A stretch of 64,000 nt of DNA from Lycocorax pyrrhopterus obiensis (GCA_014706295.1 JACSVZ010000007.1:56806975-56870974); one strand, 5' to 3'; positions 22,809 through 36,795 are shown, counted from the first letter of the stretch. A program made the numbers and translations. Notes: generated by a model not told the origin, from the letters alone.

Positions 22809-25800
22809 GCAGACAGGGGATGCCATGTCATTCCTGCCAGACTCCTGGGTATAACCAGAGAATTCAGCAGTCCCCAGCACATCTTTAGAACCTGTGAGTC
22901 AGGGTCTGTGGAAGATTGGATATTTAGCTCAGCTCTCCTTAGCCCTAGAGTGCTCAAGTATGAAACCTCTGTACCTTCTTCTAGCAAAATCCTATACAAT
23001 AACTACGTGGGATTAATACTTACACAGCTCTCAGTTCCCCCCAAGGTCTAAGGAATTATAGGAAGGATGCCTTTCCCACATGCCCCTAGGAGATACTACA
23101 AAATTAAATCCCCACTAAAATCTTAGAGCTCTGGTTAGTCACAGGGACCCACAACAGATTTGGTGGCTGTAACATTGACACAGCGCACACTCATGTTTGC
23201 CAAAGTGTTTTACAGGGTTCCCATCGTAGCACGCTGCTGAAAGGGTGATCCAAGTCATCCTGAGTGCTGTGGTCTGAGCCAATGCACCCACCACCTGCAC
23301 CCAGCCAGTGGCTTCTCATGAGCTGGCATGCAGAGATTAATCAGCAAACTTCTCGGACAGCTGGAGTCATGCCAATGGTGTGCATGAGCCCGTGTGGGGA
23401 TGGACCATTCTGTGGCTGTGCAGGAGGCACTGACCACATAGATGGATTTGAATTTTTAAAGTTCTATCTGGGCCACAACTTGCTTGTGATAAGAAATACC
23501 AGGGTTTGTTGCTCAAGTAAATCTCTCCAGTCAATTGTGTTTTGTGCTGACCCTTGATCAGGTATGTTGTGGCACCCAGGAACAGATTTTCTGCCTGTAA
23601 CATCCTCTACTCATTTAATTTGCCATTGGTAGGACTGAGGGTGTCTGTGTCTAGGACATGAACAGCCTTCCTAGGCTGAGTGCTCCTTGCCTAGGCTAGA
23701 TAGTCACAAATCACGTGTCAGTTGAGATGCTGCTTCTCATCTCATACTGAAGGGACCATGTTCTTAAAAATTTGGAGTCTGTGGAGGTGTCAAAAAGATG
23801 TTCTCCATCAGCTGTTGCTTTGCAGAAAACGTGAACCTGGTGCATTACTGGAACATGTAATGGATGTACACAGGGAATGGAGTGGTTTGTGCTGCTGACT
23901 CTGCTCTCCTCAGGCAGGGCACCTGGCACTGGTGTCACTGCCTAAATCATGAGCTGAGAGTTACAGGGAACTTTCATCCCTCCCTACAGGGCCTTTGATG
24001 CCCTGCAGACGTAATTCACTGAGGATGGATTTCAGAGGCTTATACTCAGAGAAATATCAGGCCTGATAAGTCTGGACAGCTTAGTGTAAACTAATGAGTT
24101 TTCAAGCCATTTTGGTCTGAAAATTTGGAAATACTCTTAGTGAAAAATAAGCATAGGGAGCATTGCTTACAGATAACAGGATGTTCATGGTAGCCCTGGT
24201 ACATGTCATTGTTTCCTGTGCAAAAAATATGTTGCTATAGTTCCTCAGTGAGGGAAATTATGCCAATAAAGAGAAAATAAGGGAAAATCTGAGAGAGCAC
24301 AGGGCACTTCTGAGTACACAGAGTGCAGCTGCAAGAACAAAATGCCTGTTTTGTCTGTGATAGGCAGGAACTCAAATATGCAGCACCCAAGAAATAAAGG
24401 GTTTTACCCAGGCAATAAACAGAAGATGATTACCTTGGAGCTGCACATATATGCTGAAATTCCTTGGCAATGATTTCATACCTTTTCCTGAGGCACACTC
24501 TGCTGGTACGTAAAACTTGTATCTTCCCATGTCCCACAGGGATTTATGTTTTTGTTACTCCCTAGAGGTGGGACTGTGGGCAGGGTCAAGCAATCCACCT
24601 AGAGGTGAAAATGTGGGAGCAGCTCTCCCTCCAGCTTCTTCTCTGGGGGTTTCATTTGCTGTGTTTTTAATAATGAAAACCAAACCAAAACAAGAACAGA
24701 GCATCTGAAGTGTTTAGAAAACACAGGGCCCCGCTGAGATGAAAGCAAACTGTGCTCCCTCATCAGGTGTATGGAAGTCTGCGCCCTCCTGTATTTATCT
24801 GCTCCCTGCTAACCTCGATTCACCTTCGTGGCATCCAGGGAATCTTTGCTACAGGGCTCAGGTATCAAAGGCTTCGGCTTCTGAGCGTCTTCTTGCCCCG
24901 TGCTCCATCAGATTAGGGAGTTGCACATCCTCCCATTGATCCGCTGGGCTTTGGATGTGGGTCCTTTGTGCCTTTTCCAACCAGCACATCTCGACTTTTC
25001 TCAGAATCCCTGCCTTATTTTGGACATGCGTAGCCCACCCCTCATATAACCTTGGATTCTTTAAAAATACCAACACTTGGAAGCAAGGCCCAAGAGGCCC
25101 CCCAGGACCCTGTCAAGATAACTTCACCCTCAGTTAATCCACACAGAATGAGAGGCAGCAGAAGAGAGGTGCTGAGCTGCATGGAACGAGGGGAAAGGAA
25201 GCTTTGGGGTTCTCCTCAAACTCTAAACAAATAATTTATTCTGCTGCTGAATGGCAGGGACTTTTTCACAAATAATCTAGGGGGTAATCTAAGGGCAAAA
25301 CTATGGGAGGTTTGGATCTGTCTGAACTACAGACCTGCCCTGACTGGGTCAGACAGCTCTCTGAATGCAGGATACACACGGCTGCCACACAGCACTGGGG
25401 AGATGTCTTCATGCTGCAGTTGAGGAAATAAGACATCTCTAACAAAACAAGATATAAAGCCCGGCTTCATGCATTAAGTATATATAATCTGGTTACATTT
25501 ATTACTTGTGTAAAAGAGTGACTCACAGGGCTGACACGAGGCAAGCACATCTCTCGGGAGCTCTTTGAAGGCCACCACTGCTAGCAAAGAACTTCTTAGT
25601 TCTGACCTGAAATGTCCTCTGCTGTCCCAGACAAGAGGTTCTCTTCACCAGACACCACCATTTCCAATGAACTGAACTGTAGCTTTGCAGTCTGTGCAAA
25701 CTGGAGTATCCCAAGGAAATGAAAATTAAAATTACTTTTGAAATTAAGTTAAAAATCCAGCTTGTCGAATTTCCCCTCACACTGTATTTTATTTCAAAAC

Positions 25801-26260
25801 AAACTCAAATTTCCTTTTCCATCAGTCTGTATGTCTCCTTAATGCACATTTTAAAGCCTAATCTCACATTCCTCATTTTCTCAAGCAATTATATGCATAG
25901 AGTCACCATCTCTCCATAGTTCAGCAATGCAGTAATTATGATTATTTACAGGATCAACTGAAGATGACCTGACATGAAAAAAGCAGACCTGAAAAAGGCT
26001 TACATTCCCCAAACCTTATCTTTGTTTTTCCACTGTTATCAGCTGTCTTAATACAGAGATGCTATCTCACCTTCCAAACAACTGTCTTGTTTGTGTCGTT
26101 GGACCATCATTGCTTTAGCAACGCTCACATCTTGTCTTCGCCCTTGGAAAGAGAGACACTGCTCTTGTTGCTGGCTACAGAGTCTGTGCTAAAGCATCAT
26201 CACCGTCCTGCTTTGTGTCGCTCTGGCTGCACAGGGAACTAATTTGAGCAGCTTTAGAGA
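22809..26260. other. Unique DNA, no gene seen
   Basis: Frames are at or below about 97 codons. No repeat family is recognised. Local AT-rich stretches occur at 24100-24450 and 25700-25950. Confidence 0.6.
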
Positions 26261-26485
26261 GAATCACAGAACATCTTGGAGTGGAAGGGACCTCTCAGTG
26301 TCACCTGGTCACACGCCCACTCACAGCACAGCCAACTTCAAAGTCAGATGCAACTTCAAAGCCAGATCGGGTTGCTCAGGATCATACCTGGCTGAGTCTG
26401 GAGTGCCTCCAAGGATGGAGACGCCACAACAGTCGCTCTCTGAAGCACTCATTGCTCTTTTGGTGCTGTGGGATGCCTGAATACA
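26261..26485 (-). mobile_element. CR1 LINE 3' region with an internal short duplication
   Basis: GAATCACAGAACATCTTGGA followed by GTGGAAGGGACCTCTCAGTG is a CR1 3' end in reverse orientation. Downstream, ATCGGGTTGCTCAGGATCAT, CTCCAAGGATGGAGACGCCA and a CAACAGTCGCTCTCTG block continue the 3' UTR of an older avian CR1 subfamily than the 14612 copy. A roughly 18-bp unit beginning CAACTTCAAAG is present twice in tandem near 26332-26368. Confidence 0.8.
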
Positions 26486-29400
26486 CCCCACCATGCAGCT
26501 GTTTAGCAGTGAGCTGCTGGGAGTTCGTGTGCTGGGCAACACAGTGCTAGTCCTTGGTCCTTCAGAGAATTTGCATTCCTTCTTGTTCCTCATGAAAAAA
26601 ACATTTACCCTCAGCACTGGAGTGACTAGTAAGGACAATGTGAATGGCTCGTACTTTCATCTTCATCTTTGTTCCTCTTGGTTTCAGAAAATATTTCCTG
26701 CCAGTTTGTCTGAGCATTTATCCTGTTTTGATATTCTTTTTACCCAGGAAAAAAAAAAAGAAAAGAACCCCCCAAATTCCAATAAAACCTCAAACACTGG
26801 AGCTATAATTAAAAAAATAAAAACTTATAAACTTCAAAATGAACCTGAGGCAAAATCATAGAGCAAAAAACCCATGTGCTTAATCCAAAAACTGTTTGCC
26901 TGCCTTTGCTTGCCTCCAATTTTACCTGATCTTCATTGACCTAAAAAAAGTTTTCAGTTATTTTACTGTCTTGCTATGCAGTTGTATTTAGAGCATTGTC
27001 TGTGGTCTTGGGTACTCAGAGCTTTTTTGACTCATCCACAGTGGCTTGGTTTTGGTTTGAGACATCACTAGGACATTCATAACCTCGGGACACTGCTGAA
27101 TCAAGTGAGTGGATAAGAAGCAGAAATAGTGGAAGTGATCAGAAGTTATGCAGTCAGTTTTGGCCAGGGGAAGGAGTTTAGGCATGATTTATAGGGGGAA
27201 AAGTGTGAAGCATTGCAGGGTGTGTCCTGCTCTACAAGAACACTATTAGAGCAAATCCATATTTGTAAATGGAAGTAATCAGATACATATAAAAGAGCAC
27301 AGTTTGCTCTTTCTAACATTAATGCCACTAATAGCAAAATGAAAGCATATGTACTGTTGGTGATGCTTGCCAGTATTTCAGTGTATTGATTTAGGACTGT
27401 ACAAAATATTTCAGGGATAAGAAATCCAAAAACTCTACATCAAGTCAGGTTAAGAAATCTTCTGACATTTCTGATAGATTGTTGATTTCACCTAAATTAA
27501 TTTGTATTTTGCCGCAACAATTTCTCTGCTAAAACCTTCCAGGTTTTAAGACAGCAGCCCATATTTTCAAATGAAGCACTGACATTTTCCACTGAGCATT
27601 GTGTTAAAAGCAATTTCTTTTCCACTTTTGTCAAGCATTTCCAACAATATATTGCCAGTTTTCTGCTGACTTTGCGAGAACCAAAGGCCATTTTAAGAGA
27701 TTTGGATAAGAGTCTAATACACTTGCAATTGCTTTACTCCCACTCAGCTGTCCTAATTCCTGTAGTCCAGATTTCTGGCCCTTCCTGATGAGTTGACTGT
27801 AACATGACTCATCTCCTTCTTGACCTACCCAGCTGTTCTTATTTCATTTCCTCTCTCTAGGTCAGAGACAATCAGATCATTTATTTCAACCTTTCCAAAA
27901 TGAAGGGAAAACAACATTTTTAAAGGACAACATATGATGACCAATGACCCAATTACATAGTCTCACCCACATATTTGTTACCGTGGATTTTGAGTAGGAC
28001 TCTGTTATTTGATATTGATTGATAATATTTGTTGGTATTTGGATACCAGAATATCAGAATAAGCATGACATAGCTTGCTGATTTGTAAGGTCAAGAAAAA
28101 ACTCCTCTTTATAGCAGTACACCAGAGCTCGGTGTAATACTGGGACTTTTCATTTTCCTTTGAAAGACCAGTTAGCAGCCACGTCTAAAAACAAGTAGCT
28201 GGCCCTAGTGAGCCAAAGCTCTAGGTTTTTACTGCAGTCCCTGTATATAACACTACAGAAATATCAATACAGCTTAAGGCTAGCCATTCAGGTTTCTATC
28301 TGCCTGCAGATTCTTGTCATATTCTCTTTTTGCCAGGTCTCTCAGAGGAATTTGTTATGGTAGGCACCAGCCTTCTTGGGTGAAACGCCACGGAGCGAAG
28401 ATAACAGGATGGGAGAGTTAAGCTGGGCAGGAAAGAAGGATTAATGAGGGGAATGGAAACAAACTGGAAAGAGGAGATGATTTCTTTCAATAGGTTGGCC
28501 AAGGCAGGCAACATTTTTTTTCTGTTTTTCTGTGGCTCGATGTCAAAAACTCCATTATCTATGAGCAGGCAGGAGAAGAAACAATTTGCGAAACATGAAC
28601 ACCTCAGCTTTATGTGTCTGGCATAGACCTTCCTGATTTTTTTTTTCCATCTATGTTATTTTCCTCTACAATAATAAAAAAACAACCCAATGAAAGAGAA
28701 GTAGACCAGGACAGCAAGATCAGTGTGTTGTATCCACCAGTCCTCCCTTGGAAAGTAGAAACTTCTGCTTACTTCTGGCACTTCAAGAAAAACCTATAAA
28801 AAAGAAAAGACAGGCCTTGCTCATATGTGAGGTCGAGTAGGAGGCCAGCTCTTGCTTGCCTTACTCTCATGAACAAGCCAGCTGAACCTGCATATTTGGT
28901 GTGAACTTAAAGTGAGTGAAGCTCTGGAATGTACTGATTTGCAAAGGGAAGTCAATCCCCAAAAGGAACTTCACTCGGATCCAGGTGCCCCTCGTGTGTA
29001 AATACAGATGCAAAGTGGTGGTAAGCAAGTCTCTTCTATTGTGTAAATTAGCGAGTTCTAAGGTGGGGATTTAAGGGGAACTTTGTCCTGCAGGGGATAA
29101 AAGTGAGGGAGCTCTTCAGTACAGAAAAGGAGCCAAAGGAAGAATGTGCAGCTAATCCAGATGAAAGACCTACAGGCAGTCTTTAAAAACATGTCAGTAC
29201 AACTGCCTGGGAGGTTTCCAAATGGGTGCCACATCTTGAACATCTTTCACAGCTTTATATCTGCCTTCGGTATGGAAATGAGAGAAGGGAAATGCTGATA
29301 GGAGGGCTGAGAGGAATAAGTGAGGTTATTTGAAATGCAGTTGTTCTTTGGTGTATGTTCCCTCCTCCCCTTAAGCCCCCCACAACAGTTTCTCATTTTT

Positions 29401-31521
29401 ACAGAGACGAATCTGCCCTGCCAATTGTCTGGCTCCGAAGGGCAAGGACTAGTGACAGGTTTGCAGCCCTAGATCTCTTTTGAGATGGGAGTTCTCAGCA
29501 TCAAGGTCAAAAGCAGGGGTCATGATCCCTCGCCTGCCTGTCTTTCACAGTGCTCCTGGCTACATGTACTTCTTTTTAGACATGGCAGATGGTGAAATAC
29601 TAAAAGTACAAAGGATTACCCAAACCTATTCAACAGCTGAACTATTTGTGTATTATTGTTATTTTGGAGCGGGGGCGGCCTCGGGACACCCTCGCTGTGT
29701 CTTTCACTTTAAGCTGCCCTTAGACATGTGAGTTTGGAAGGCTAATGGGAAAAACAGTGTTCTTTGCCCTGTTTCAAAAGGCTGCAAAGCATCCCCCATA
29801 TGCCTTTTCTGCAAATTTTCACATAAAATTTATGACTGTTCATCACAAAGGCAATATTATTGCAAATTTGAAATGAGCTGTGGCTATCCAGATCATTACC
29901 AATAATTTAGCAACCTGTGTTTTCTTTAGGCCAAAACTCTGAAATCTGAATGAGGCCCTAAAACTTTACTTGAGACTAAAATTTTAGTGGAGTTCTTCAC
30001 AAACTAGAATTGTTCAAAATATTCTGTGCAGCTTTGCTGTTGTGCATCATGTGTGAGCAGAGGAGATTAGGAAGTGGAAGGAGAAGGCTGCCTGCCTCAT
30101 TCTGTTAGAATGCTGATAATTTTTTTTCTATATTTTAACATTTCTCAGTGATACCCAAACATAGAGTTTATTGCTGAATTCTGAATCTGAGAACACAAGA
30201 GTTTTTTGAATCAAACCAGAAAATGCCTTTACTGATTTCATGCATTTTCTAGAAGCCTTTAACAATTACTGCAGGACATAGACTGAACTGCTGCTGTGTT
30301 GATATCAGCTGTGATGGAGAATGGTTCTGAGACTTCTAAAGCATTCCAAGCCACTCACAAGTGTCAACATACTTTCCATTTCCTTCAGAACTGCCAAAGC
30401 TGGGATGGAGGTGAGTGCGTGAGGACATGGCAAGAGAAGGCCACATCCACCCTATCATTAAAAGAAAAGGAAAAGATGGGGGAAAAGGGTTTGGACTAAA
30501 ATGTTACGGTGTTTCCACCATGCTGCCCACAGGCTGTCATGCCTTCAGGAGGAAAAGGACGTACTCTGGTGTGACTCTCACCAGAAAAATGAGAGCAGTG
30601 TCTCAGCAGCCACGTGAGGAGGAAGCCACTGCTCACAGGTGTTCGGTGGAAGTCGCAGAGCTGCCGGCAGTGCTTGAGCTCAGCACACAGTTCTGTTGTC
30701 TGGCTGACAAAAATACACAGTTGGCAGCTGATGTAAAGGGAGGGAGCCCCTGGAAAACCCACAGCCAAACCTGGTTCTCACAGACATCAGGGCAGATCCG
30801 ACATGGCTCCACTGCTGAGTGAAAGTTTGACAATGTTGATATCTCTTTGGTCCCTGTTAGCACTCACCCAGTGCAAGGATGTACCTTGAGCAATATCCAG
30901 CACCTAAACACAGGCAAACCTGAGAGAGTTTTGATTCTTTTTTTCTGCCACACGAACAGAAAGCTTCTGACTAGTGTTACTGTCGTTCTGTGAAATGGCA
31001 GTAACACCAGCTAAGTGAAAGGAGGCAATTTTGGGGACAATGGAAGTGTCACCAGGACTATATTGTTTTGTGGATAATTATTCCATGGTACAGACCACAG
31101 AAAAGGCTCTGGGGCTACCTTCAGTTGTCAAATTATGTTTGCTGTTAGCAGAAAGCCGCAGCAAATCTAAGACCGTAATTTTGTGCTCGTGTGGCGTTGT
31201 GAAAGCTCTCACCTCAGCAATCAAAAATTTCCTCCTGAATACCCACAATATTATGCAATGCAGGCAACTTTTAGCATGCAAAGCCAGGCTTATTCAGCTG
31301 AATGCTGTGGTGTTCCACCTTAGAGGCATAAACAGGCTTGTTCTGTCAAACTCAACAGAAGACACTGAAGATACTTGTGACATCCTACAACCTCTTGGGA
31401 TTTACGTCTCCATCATACAGAATATGAGAGAACTGAATCCCCTCAGACCCGTGTTTTTCAAACCACAGTCTCATCCATGTGCACAGTCTACGTTGCCTTG
31501 ACTGAATGCAAATTATGTATC
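26486..31521. other. Long AT-rich unique stretch, no gene supported
   Basis: Notable frames are 122 codons at 26493-26861, 135 codons at 30415-30822 and 156 codons at 31031-31501, all plus strand. None shows a domain, and the last is open by chance in ordinary sequence with no flanking splice framework. About 5 kb without any recognisable CR1 or MIR. The segment around 29560-29960 is unique-looking and could include conserved non-coding DNA. Confidence 0.55.
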
Positions 31522-31539
31522 CACACACACACACACACA
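31522..31539. repeat. (CA)9 microsatellite
   Basis: Nine perfect CA dinucleotides bounded by unique sequence. Confidence 0.95.
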
Positions 31540-32689
31540 AATTCTAGAACCAGAATCAGGCCCAATGTATTTAAATAACCCTGGCTTTAACTTAAAGGTC
31601 AAAGGAAAATGAGTAATGAACTAATTCTTAAACAATGCAAAATTGAGAAGTGTTTCTGGTGTGCAATGTATGTGGCTGTTATCCTCCTTGTGCCACTAGA
31701 GTTCATAAATACAATGTAAAGGAAATGTCCTTTCATCTAATATTAACAATCAGAATTTGAAAAAAAGACCATTGACCTTAACATGAACAGAATTCAAATG
31801 AGTAATAATTTCCTCCTATTTTAAAAAAGCTTTCAATAAATTTATTGTTTTTAGTTTTCGTAGGGCTTGGCTGGTGTGCTGGGAACACTACTATTTGCTT
31901 ATCAAGCCTCTGCCCATATATATTCCAAATTAATGAAAAGCTCTCTAGCCTGGTGCTGGCTGTGATAGGGTTGTGCTCATACATGCTCTGTTGAAGGGTG
32001 GGTGGAATATTCTGTATTTTCTCATGCACTATATTTCATTGTGGATTTTTTCTGTGTGGGTGAGGGGGGAAGTGGATTACAAAATTAGGACTTTATTTTA
32101 GTTGCAGTGTAATTGCTTCAGCCTCCTTTAGATGTTTTGAAAAACTTGCGAAGTAACAATGCACAAAAGCACAGGAAGCAATATGAGAAGCAAGCCCTTA
32201 CCCAGCCTAGTTAAAAAGCTTTGGCCACAGTTTACAGAGCTGGGTGCACAACATTAGGCACCAATACTTGCACTTGGCTCCCGAGAGAGGCTCCCTCCAT
32301 ACCCGCAGGCCCCACTGCCTTAGTTCTGGCATCAGATCCTCGGGGATGCACCCAGAGGACTGAACTCACAGAAAGAAGTGTTCCATGGGATTGGTTTCTG
32401 CCCCACCTGTCTGGCACATGCTCATGGACTGATGTGTCTGGGTCTGGCCACTGCTGCTGCCCAGGTGTCTCCTGGCAGCACCTACGATCCGGACTGGTCC
32501 TACAGGTGAGCAGGAGATGCCCACATAGACAATGCCAGCCTAGCTCATGACATGCCTCAGGCAAAACAAATCAGAGTTTTCCCCATCGTGAGAGGGAAGC
32601 AGGGCCTCTAAGTCATCCCTTTCCTTCGAGGAAATGATTTCAAGAGCAGAAACTGTGTATCCGTGGGCACAAAACAAATCTCACTCTTG
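31540..32689. other. Unique DNA, no gene seen
   Basis: Overlapping 109- and 110-codon frames on opposite strands at about 32221-32564 reflect a GC-richer patch with few stops. No domain is recognised. Confidence 0.55.
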
Positions 32690-32830
32690 TTTTTCCGGGG
32701 CTGCGGGCAAGTCACTGCCTATCCCAGGGACAGAGTTTTGTTCTGGTTTAACCTCACTGGGGTTAAACTGGTTAATTTACTCACTGGGGTGCTGTGGAGA
32801 GGCTTTGCATAACTGATGAATTTGGGTTAT
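32690..32830 (+). mobile_element. Possible MIR-type SINE fragment
   Basis: CTGCGGGCAAGTCACTGCCT resembles the MIR block GGGCAAGTCACTTAACCT. A later TTACTCACTGGGGTGCTGTG followed by GGCTTTGCATAACTGATGAA could correspond to the MIR block with GGGTTGTGAGGATTAA. The intervening part does not align well, so this is tentative. Confidence 0.3.
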
Positions 32831-35800
32831 TTTCATGAAATTGCTGCATTACTGAACGTTGTGTTTGAGCCTGTTGCAGCCTGGATGTATCCTTGAGACA
32901 TTTTCACTGTTCCTGTCCATATCACTGCAAAATGCTGCGCAGCAAGGAAAAAGGCTCTCATTCCAGGCTCTGCTTGAATGCCAGAGATTCAGAGGGTGAA
33001 TCTGGCCTGGGATCTGAAACTCTGCAGTCTGAAGAGAAAGGGAGAATACTCAGATGGGGAAAAAAAGACACCAGGATGTTCTCACTTTAAGAAAATGTAA
33101 AGGGGGAGAAGAAACTGGGGCAGAAGAGAGAAACAGGAGGGTAAGCTTTTATAGCAAAAGAGCTGTTCTCACAGCAGGGGATCAGAGAAACTGGCTGCAC
33201 AGGATGGAGAAACTGAGATCCCTGATCGATGAGAAAAGCCAGGAACAGCAGTGAGGGCCACCTTGGGACACTGACCAAAACCTAGAGAAGTCTCAAGAGT
33301 GGTGAACTTCAGCATGAAGCTCCATCCTGCTCTTCTACCATTTCACCTCAATCTTTATGGTTCTCACACTGGTGAGAGTGAAGGATCACTGCTTTTAGCA
33401 TGCTTTGTAAAGTCTGGAGTAACTTTGTCACTTCCCTGAAGGAATAAGTTGAAACCCCTGCAAGCACCTGCAAGGCTGGAGGTAGGGAAGTGTTTGATTA
33501 AGCAGCTGGACATCTGTGGGGCTGCCCACACAAGGGACAGGACAGCTGAACTGCAATGCCCCATTTCTAGGAAGGAGACATGACCAAAGCATGTTAAGTA
33601 TGGAAAAAGCACAGAGTAAAGGAATAGCTTGGGAATGATCAGGCCACTTGAATTTAACAGTTTTTGAAATTAAAAAAAAAAAAAAAACAAACCCAGCAGC
33701 GTCTTTCACTGGGAGCCGCGAGAGTTTTCTGACTCTTGCTTGGTGTCATTGTGATGGACTCAGTGCTTTTTGCCTGTGACTCTGTCGTGCAGGGCAGCCT
33801 GGGCGAGGGCTGAGTTCCACAGATGAGAACGACCAAGCTGAACCCTGCTGTATTTATTTGTGCTGTAGCGGCACCTAAGGGCAGACAAGAGCCTGAGCCG
33901 CTCTGATAGGCACCAGCATCTACCTGAATATTAAAAAATCCCTTGCCTCTAGATGAAGTAGATGAAGGATAAAATGCTGTTGTAGGGACAAGTGGTGGCT
34001 GAGCTGAGCAAGCTGACCCATGGGAAGTGGAAATGTGTTTATTCACTTACTTCAGTAATTGGGGCTTTTCCTGCCTTGCAGTTTTTGCACTCGTACTCTT
34101 TCCAAAGCTGTCCATGGGTACCAGGCTCCTTTGGTTTGTTTTGCAGGCTGTGAATCAGATGCTGCCTGGGAACTAACACAGAAAAGAATAATTTTCCTGT
34201 GGTGAAATGATTAATTGGGTGATCCAACCTTCCAGAGGATGCACCAGGCCAGCATCTCCTCTGGGTGATTCAAAAATGCCAACAAAACAGCAGATATTTA
34301 CTGCATAGATTGAAATAAGAGTGGAAAGTGAGCTGATGTCTGACCTATGAGAAACATCCAGCTGGACAATAAAAGGTTTCCCCACCGCCTTCTATTGCTG
34401 TCACCTGTTCTTTCCATGAGAGACGTGAGCTGGGACTAGTTCTGATGTAATCAATGCAGTTCCCTGAAGCCCAGTTGAATGGCTCTGATTAGCACCAGCC
34501 AAATATCTGGGCCACAGACTTTCAGGGGAGCCTTCTTGTCTCAGAGCTATTGTTAATGCTTCCTGTTTATTGCAGTTCAGCACAAAGCCTCACAGCCTGT
34601 CCACAGAGCAAAACAGCCAGAGCAGCTGAACCACTTTTTAGTAAAGGTCTCTTGCCAGCTTTTGCATGTTTCTCATATCAAAGACGAGAACTGAAACATC
34701 TGCAGTGTGCCCAGTGCCACTGTCCCCTCCTTCCAGGTATTTAAGTATTAGTTTGAGCACTTCACAGAGGGATTTTGGAGTAACCATATCTCTCTGGATA
34801 AGGTTTCTTTACCATGCAGAAAATTAGATTTGGGGACTTTAGTGTTTCACTTGCTAAAGGCAGACCTAGGATAGTGCGTTGGTAATTTGTCAATACACTA
34901 TACAAAGAAATCCAGAGGGCCTGAGGTAGGAAAGATGCATGTTTCTCAAAGGACAGAACCACAACAAGGAGCAGAGTCAGGCACAAACCTGGAGAAGAGA
35001 AGGAAAAGGCAAAGCCAGAGGAGTGAGGAGGACACAGTGCAGGGAACAGGGTTCTGATGGACAGGCAGACTTAATCATACTTGAACTAGTGATGTGTCAG
35101 GCTCCACAGGGAGCACTCTTCCTTCCTCCCCCAGGTTACTATTAGTGAGACATTTCCAAAGGTACAAAGTGCCTGGTGTCCATGATTACTCAGCAGGAAC
35201 TACCATTAAAACTGCCTTTTTATGACACTGAATGTCATTTTGGCCTGACTAGAAACACAGTCTTAGACCTGGTTCCAGTTTGTGGTGAGACTTGCTCTTG
35301 CTGATTGGACAAAATCAAATTGAACAGGTGCTCAAGGCAGAAAATGGGGGGAAAAAAGCATTATTAGGGCTAGACAGTGCAGTGGTGCTGGCAGCAATGG
35401 GTTTCTAAGCCATGTCATGAACTGTACCACAGTTCCCCTCAGTCTCTTGGCACAGCTGTAGAATATACTGATTTTTGAGCTGTGGGAAGTGAGCAAGGCA
35501 CACAGGGATGTGAATTACCTGGCCAGGGTACATCTCCAGCCCTAACACTGGACATGTGATGGGGACGTGGGCAGAAAGTACATGGACTGAACAAAATGCA
35601 GCACAAATCTTTTAGATGAGGAGCTACACAAAGAAGGGGTGCAGAGCCTGCCAGTGCACTCAGTCTAATCCAGGAGCTAGGTCTGGCATACGAAGATGGC
35701 AGGGAAACGCTCTGAACAAATGAAAGGAGGCACACTACAGATGGTGTAGATGAGCCGTGGAACTTCTTGGTGTGGGATGTTGTTGATAGAAGAGCCTTAA

Positions 35801-35899
35801 ATGGGGGCAAGAGGAATCTGCACCAGGTCATGCAAGAAAAATCTGTTGAAGGTTACTGAATAGGTAAAGACTACTCCAATTTAGAATATTCCTGGAGCA
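32831..35899. other. Unique DNA, no gene supported
   Basis: Frames reach 130 codons (33654-34046 and 35439-35831, both minus) without recognisable features. A 16-bp poly(A) run lies at 33672-33687. Confidence 0.55.
33672..33687. repeat. Poly(A) run, 16 bp
   Basis: An uninterrupted A run with no poly(A) signal or retrocopy recognised upstream. Confidence 0.9.
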
Positions 35900-36034
35900 G
35901 GAATGGCTGAGGGCTGCAATTACTCAGAGTATCTCATAGCTCCTTGACATTCCTATAGTCCTCCTTAGGCATTCCCTGTTGGTTGCTGTTGGAAACAGTA
36001 ATTAATCTAATTCAGTATGGCCATTCTTATAGTT
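35900..36034 (+). mobile_element. Ancient CR1 LINE 3' end
   Basis: The block GGTTGCTGTTGGAAACAGTA, then a TAATCTAATTCAGTATGGCC run ending CATTCTTAT, matches the end of an old CR1 3' UTR in which a GGCCACTGTTGGAAACAGGAT block precedes 'CCCAGTATGGCCATTCTTAT'. This is the plus-strand counterpart of the ends at 4300 and 10920. The upstream boundary is unclear, and only the last 80 bp are convincing. Confidence 0.65.
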
Positions 36035-36457
36035 AAGTGCAATTAAAAATTATATTGTGCAACAAAGGGCAGTGTCTCTAGTGTGATACTAGAAAGCTGT
36101 GACCTCTCTGAGCACCTTCAAACTCTAGGCAACATCAGCAACGACAAACTGAGGGAAGATGAAGGTAATTAATTTTGTCATTCTGATGACCTAATACTCA
36201 GGGGTGTCACAGCACTTTCTCTTAGCATTTGACTGCAAAGTACATAGGGTATATGGGGATTGTCATGTTTTGACATATTTAGTGTGCTCTGAGTTTGATG
36301 GGCTCCATTCTTTGCACAGTTTATCTACAGTGGACACATTCAGAGGAGAAATGGATTTGGATATGACCCCACTTTGCAAAAAGAAAGGTGCAGGACTGCA
36401 AGATCACCCCCCCACAGACACACAGACCCAAAAGCTGTTGCAGTGGCTTGTAACAGA

Positions 36458-36469
36458 GCCATCTACTGG
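36458..36469 (-). promoter_or_regulatory. CTCF-like motif match
   Basis: The minus strand reads CCAGTAGATGGC, a full match to the 12-base CTCF core CCASYAGRKGGC. The following bases (TCTG) fit less well. The flanks are ordinary unique DNA. Motif evidence only. Confidence 0.35.
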
Positions 36470-36795
36470 CTCACACTGATCCTGCCTGTCTCTGCTCCTC
36501 GGAAGGGTCCTCAGGACCAGGCTGCATCCTGCCTGTGCTCACATCGGGATAATGATTCACTGGAGAAAGCAGCTTTTAATAGCAAAGTGCCTGAGAGTAA
36601 CACAGTCGTGGGAATGGAAGCAGAGATGATTTCTTGGCCTGGAACAGCAGGTTGCCTATCGTGGAGGCCAGATAGTGTGATAGCTCTGAACACTAGATGA
36701 AGAGCACAGCCACAAGAGTGGTGTTATTTGATGAGAGCTTGGAGCAGATGGGCAGCGTGGTTAATTAAAGGGCTAGGGATAATGTTTCCTAAATT

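Noticed and set aside
22269..23051. Long open frames of 110-209 codons on both strands encoding Ser-Pro, Leu, Arg, Glu-Lys or Gly-Glu runs
   Set aside because: All come from the GGAGAA hexamer array. A 6-bp period keeps every frame open, and the flanks show no domain.
31031..31501. 156-codon plus-strand frame
   Set aside because: More natural composition than others, but no domain recognised and no splice framework. Left as chance.
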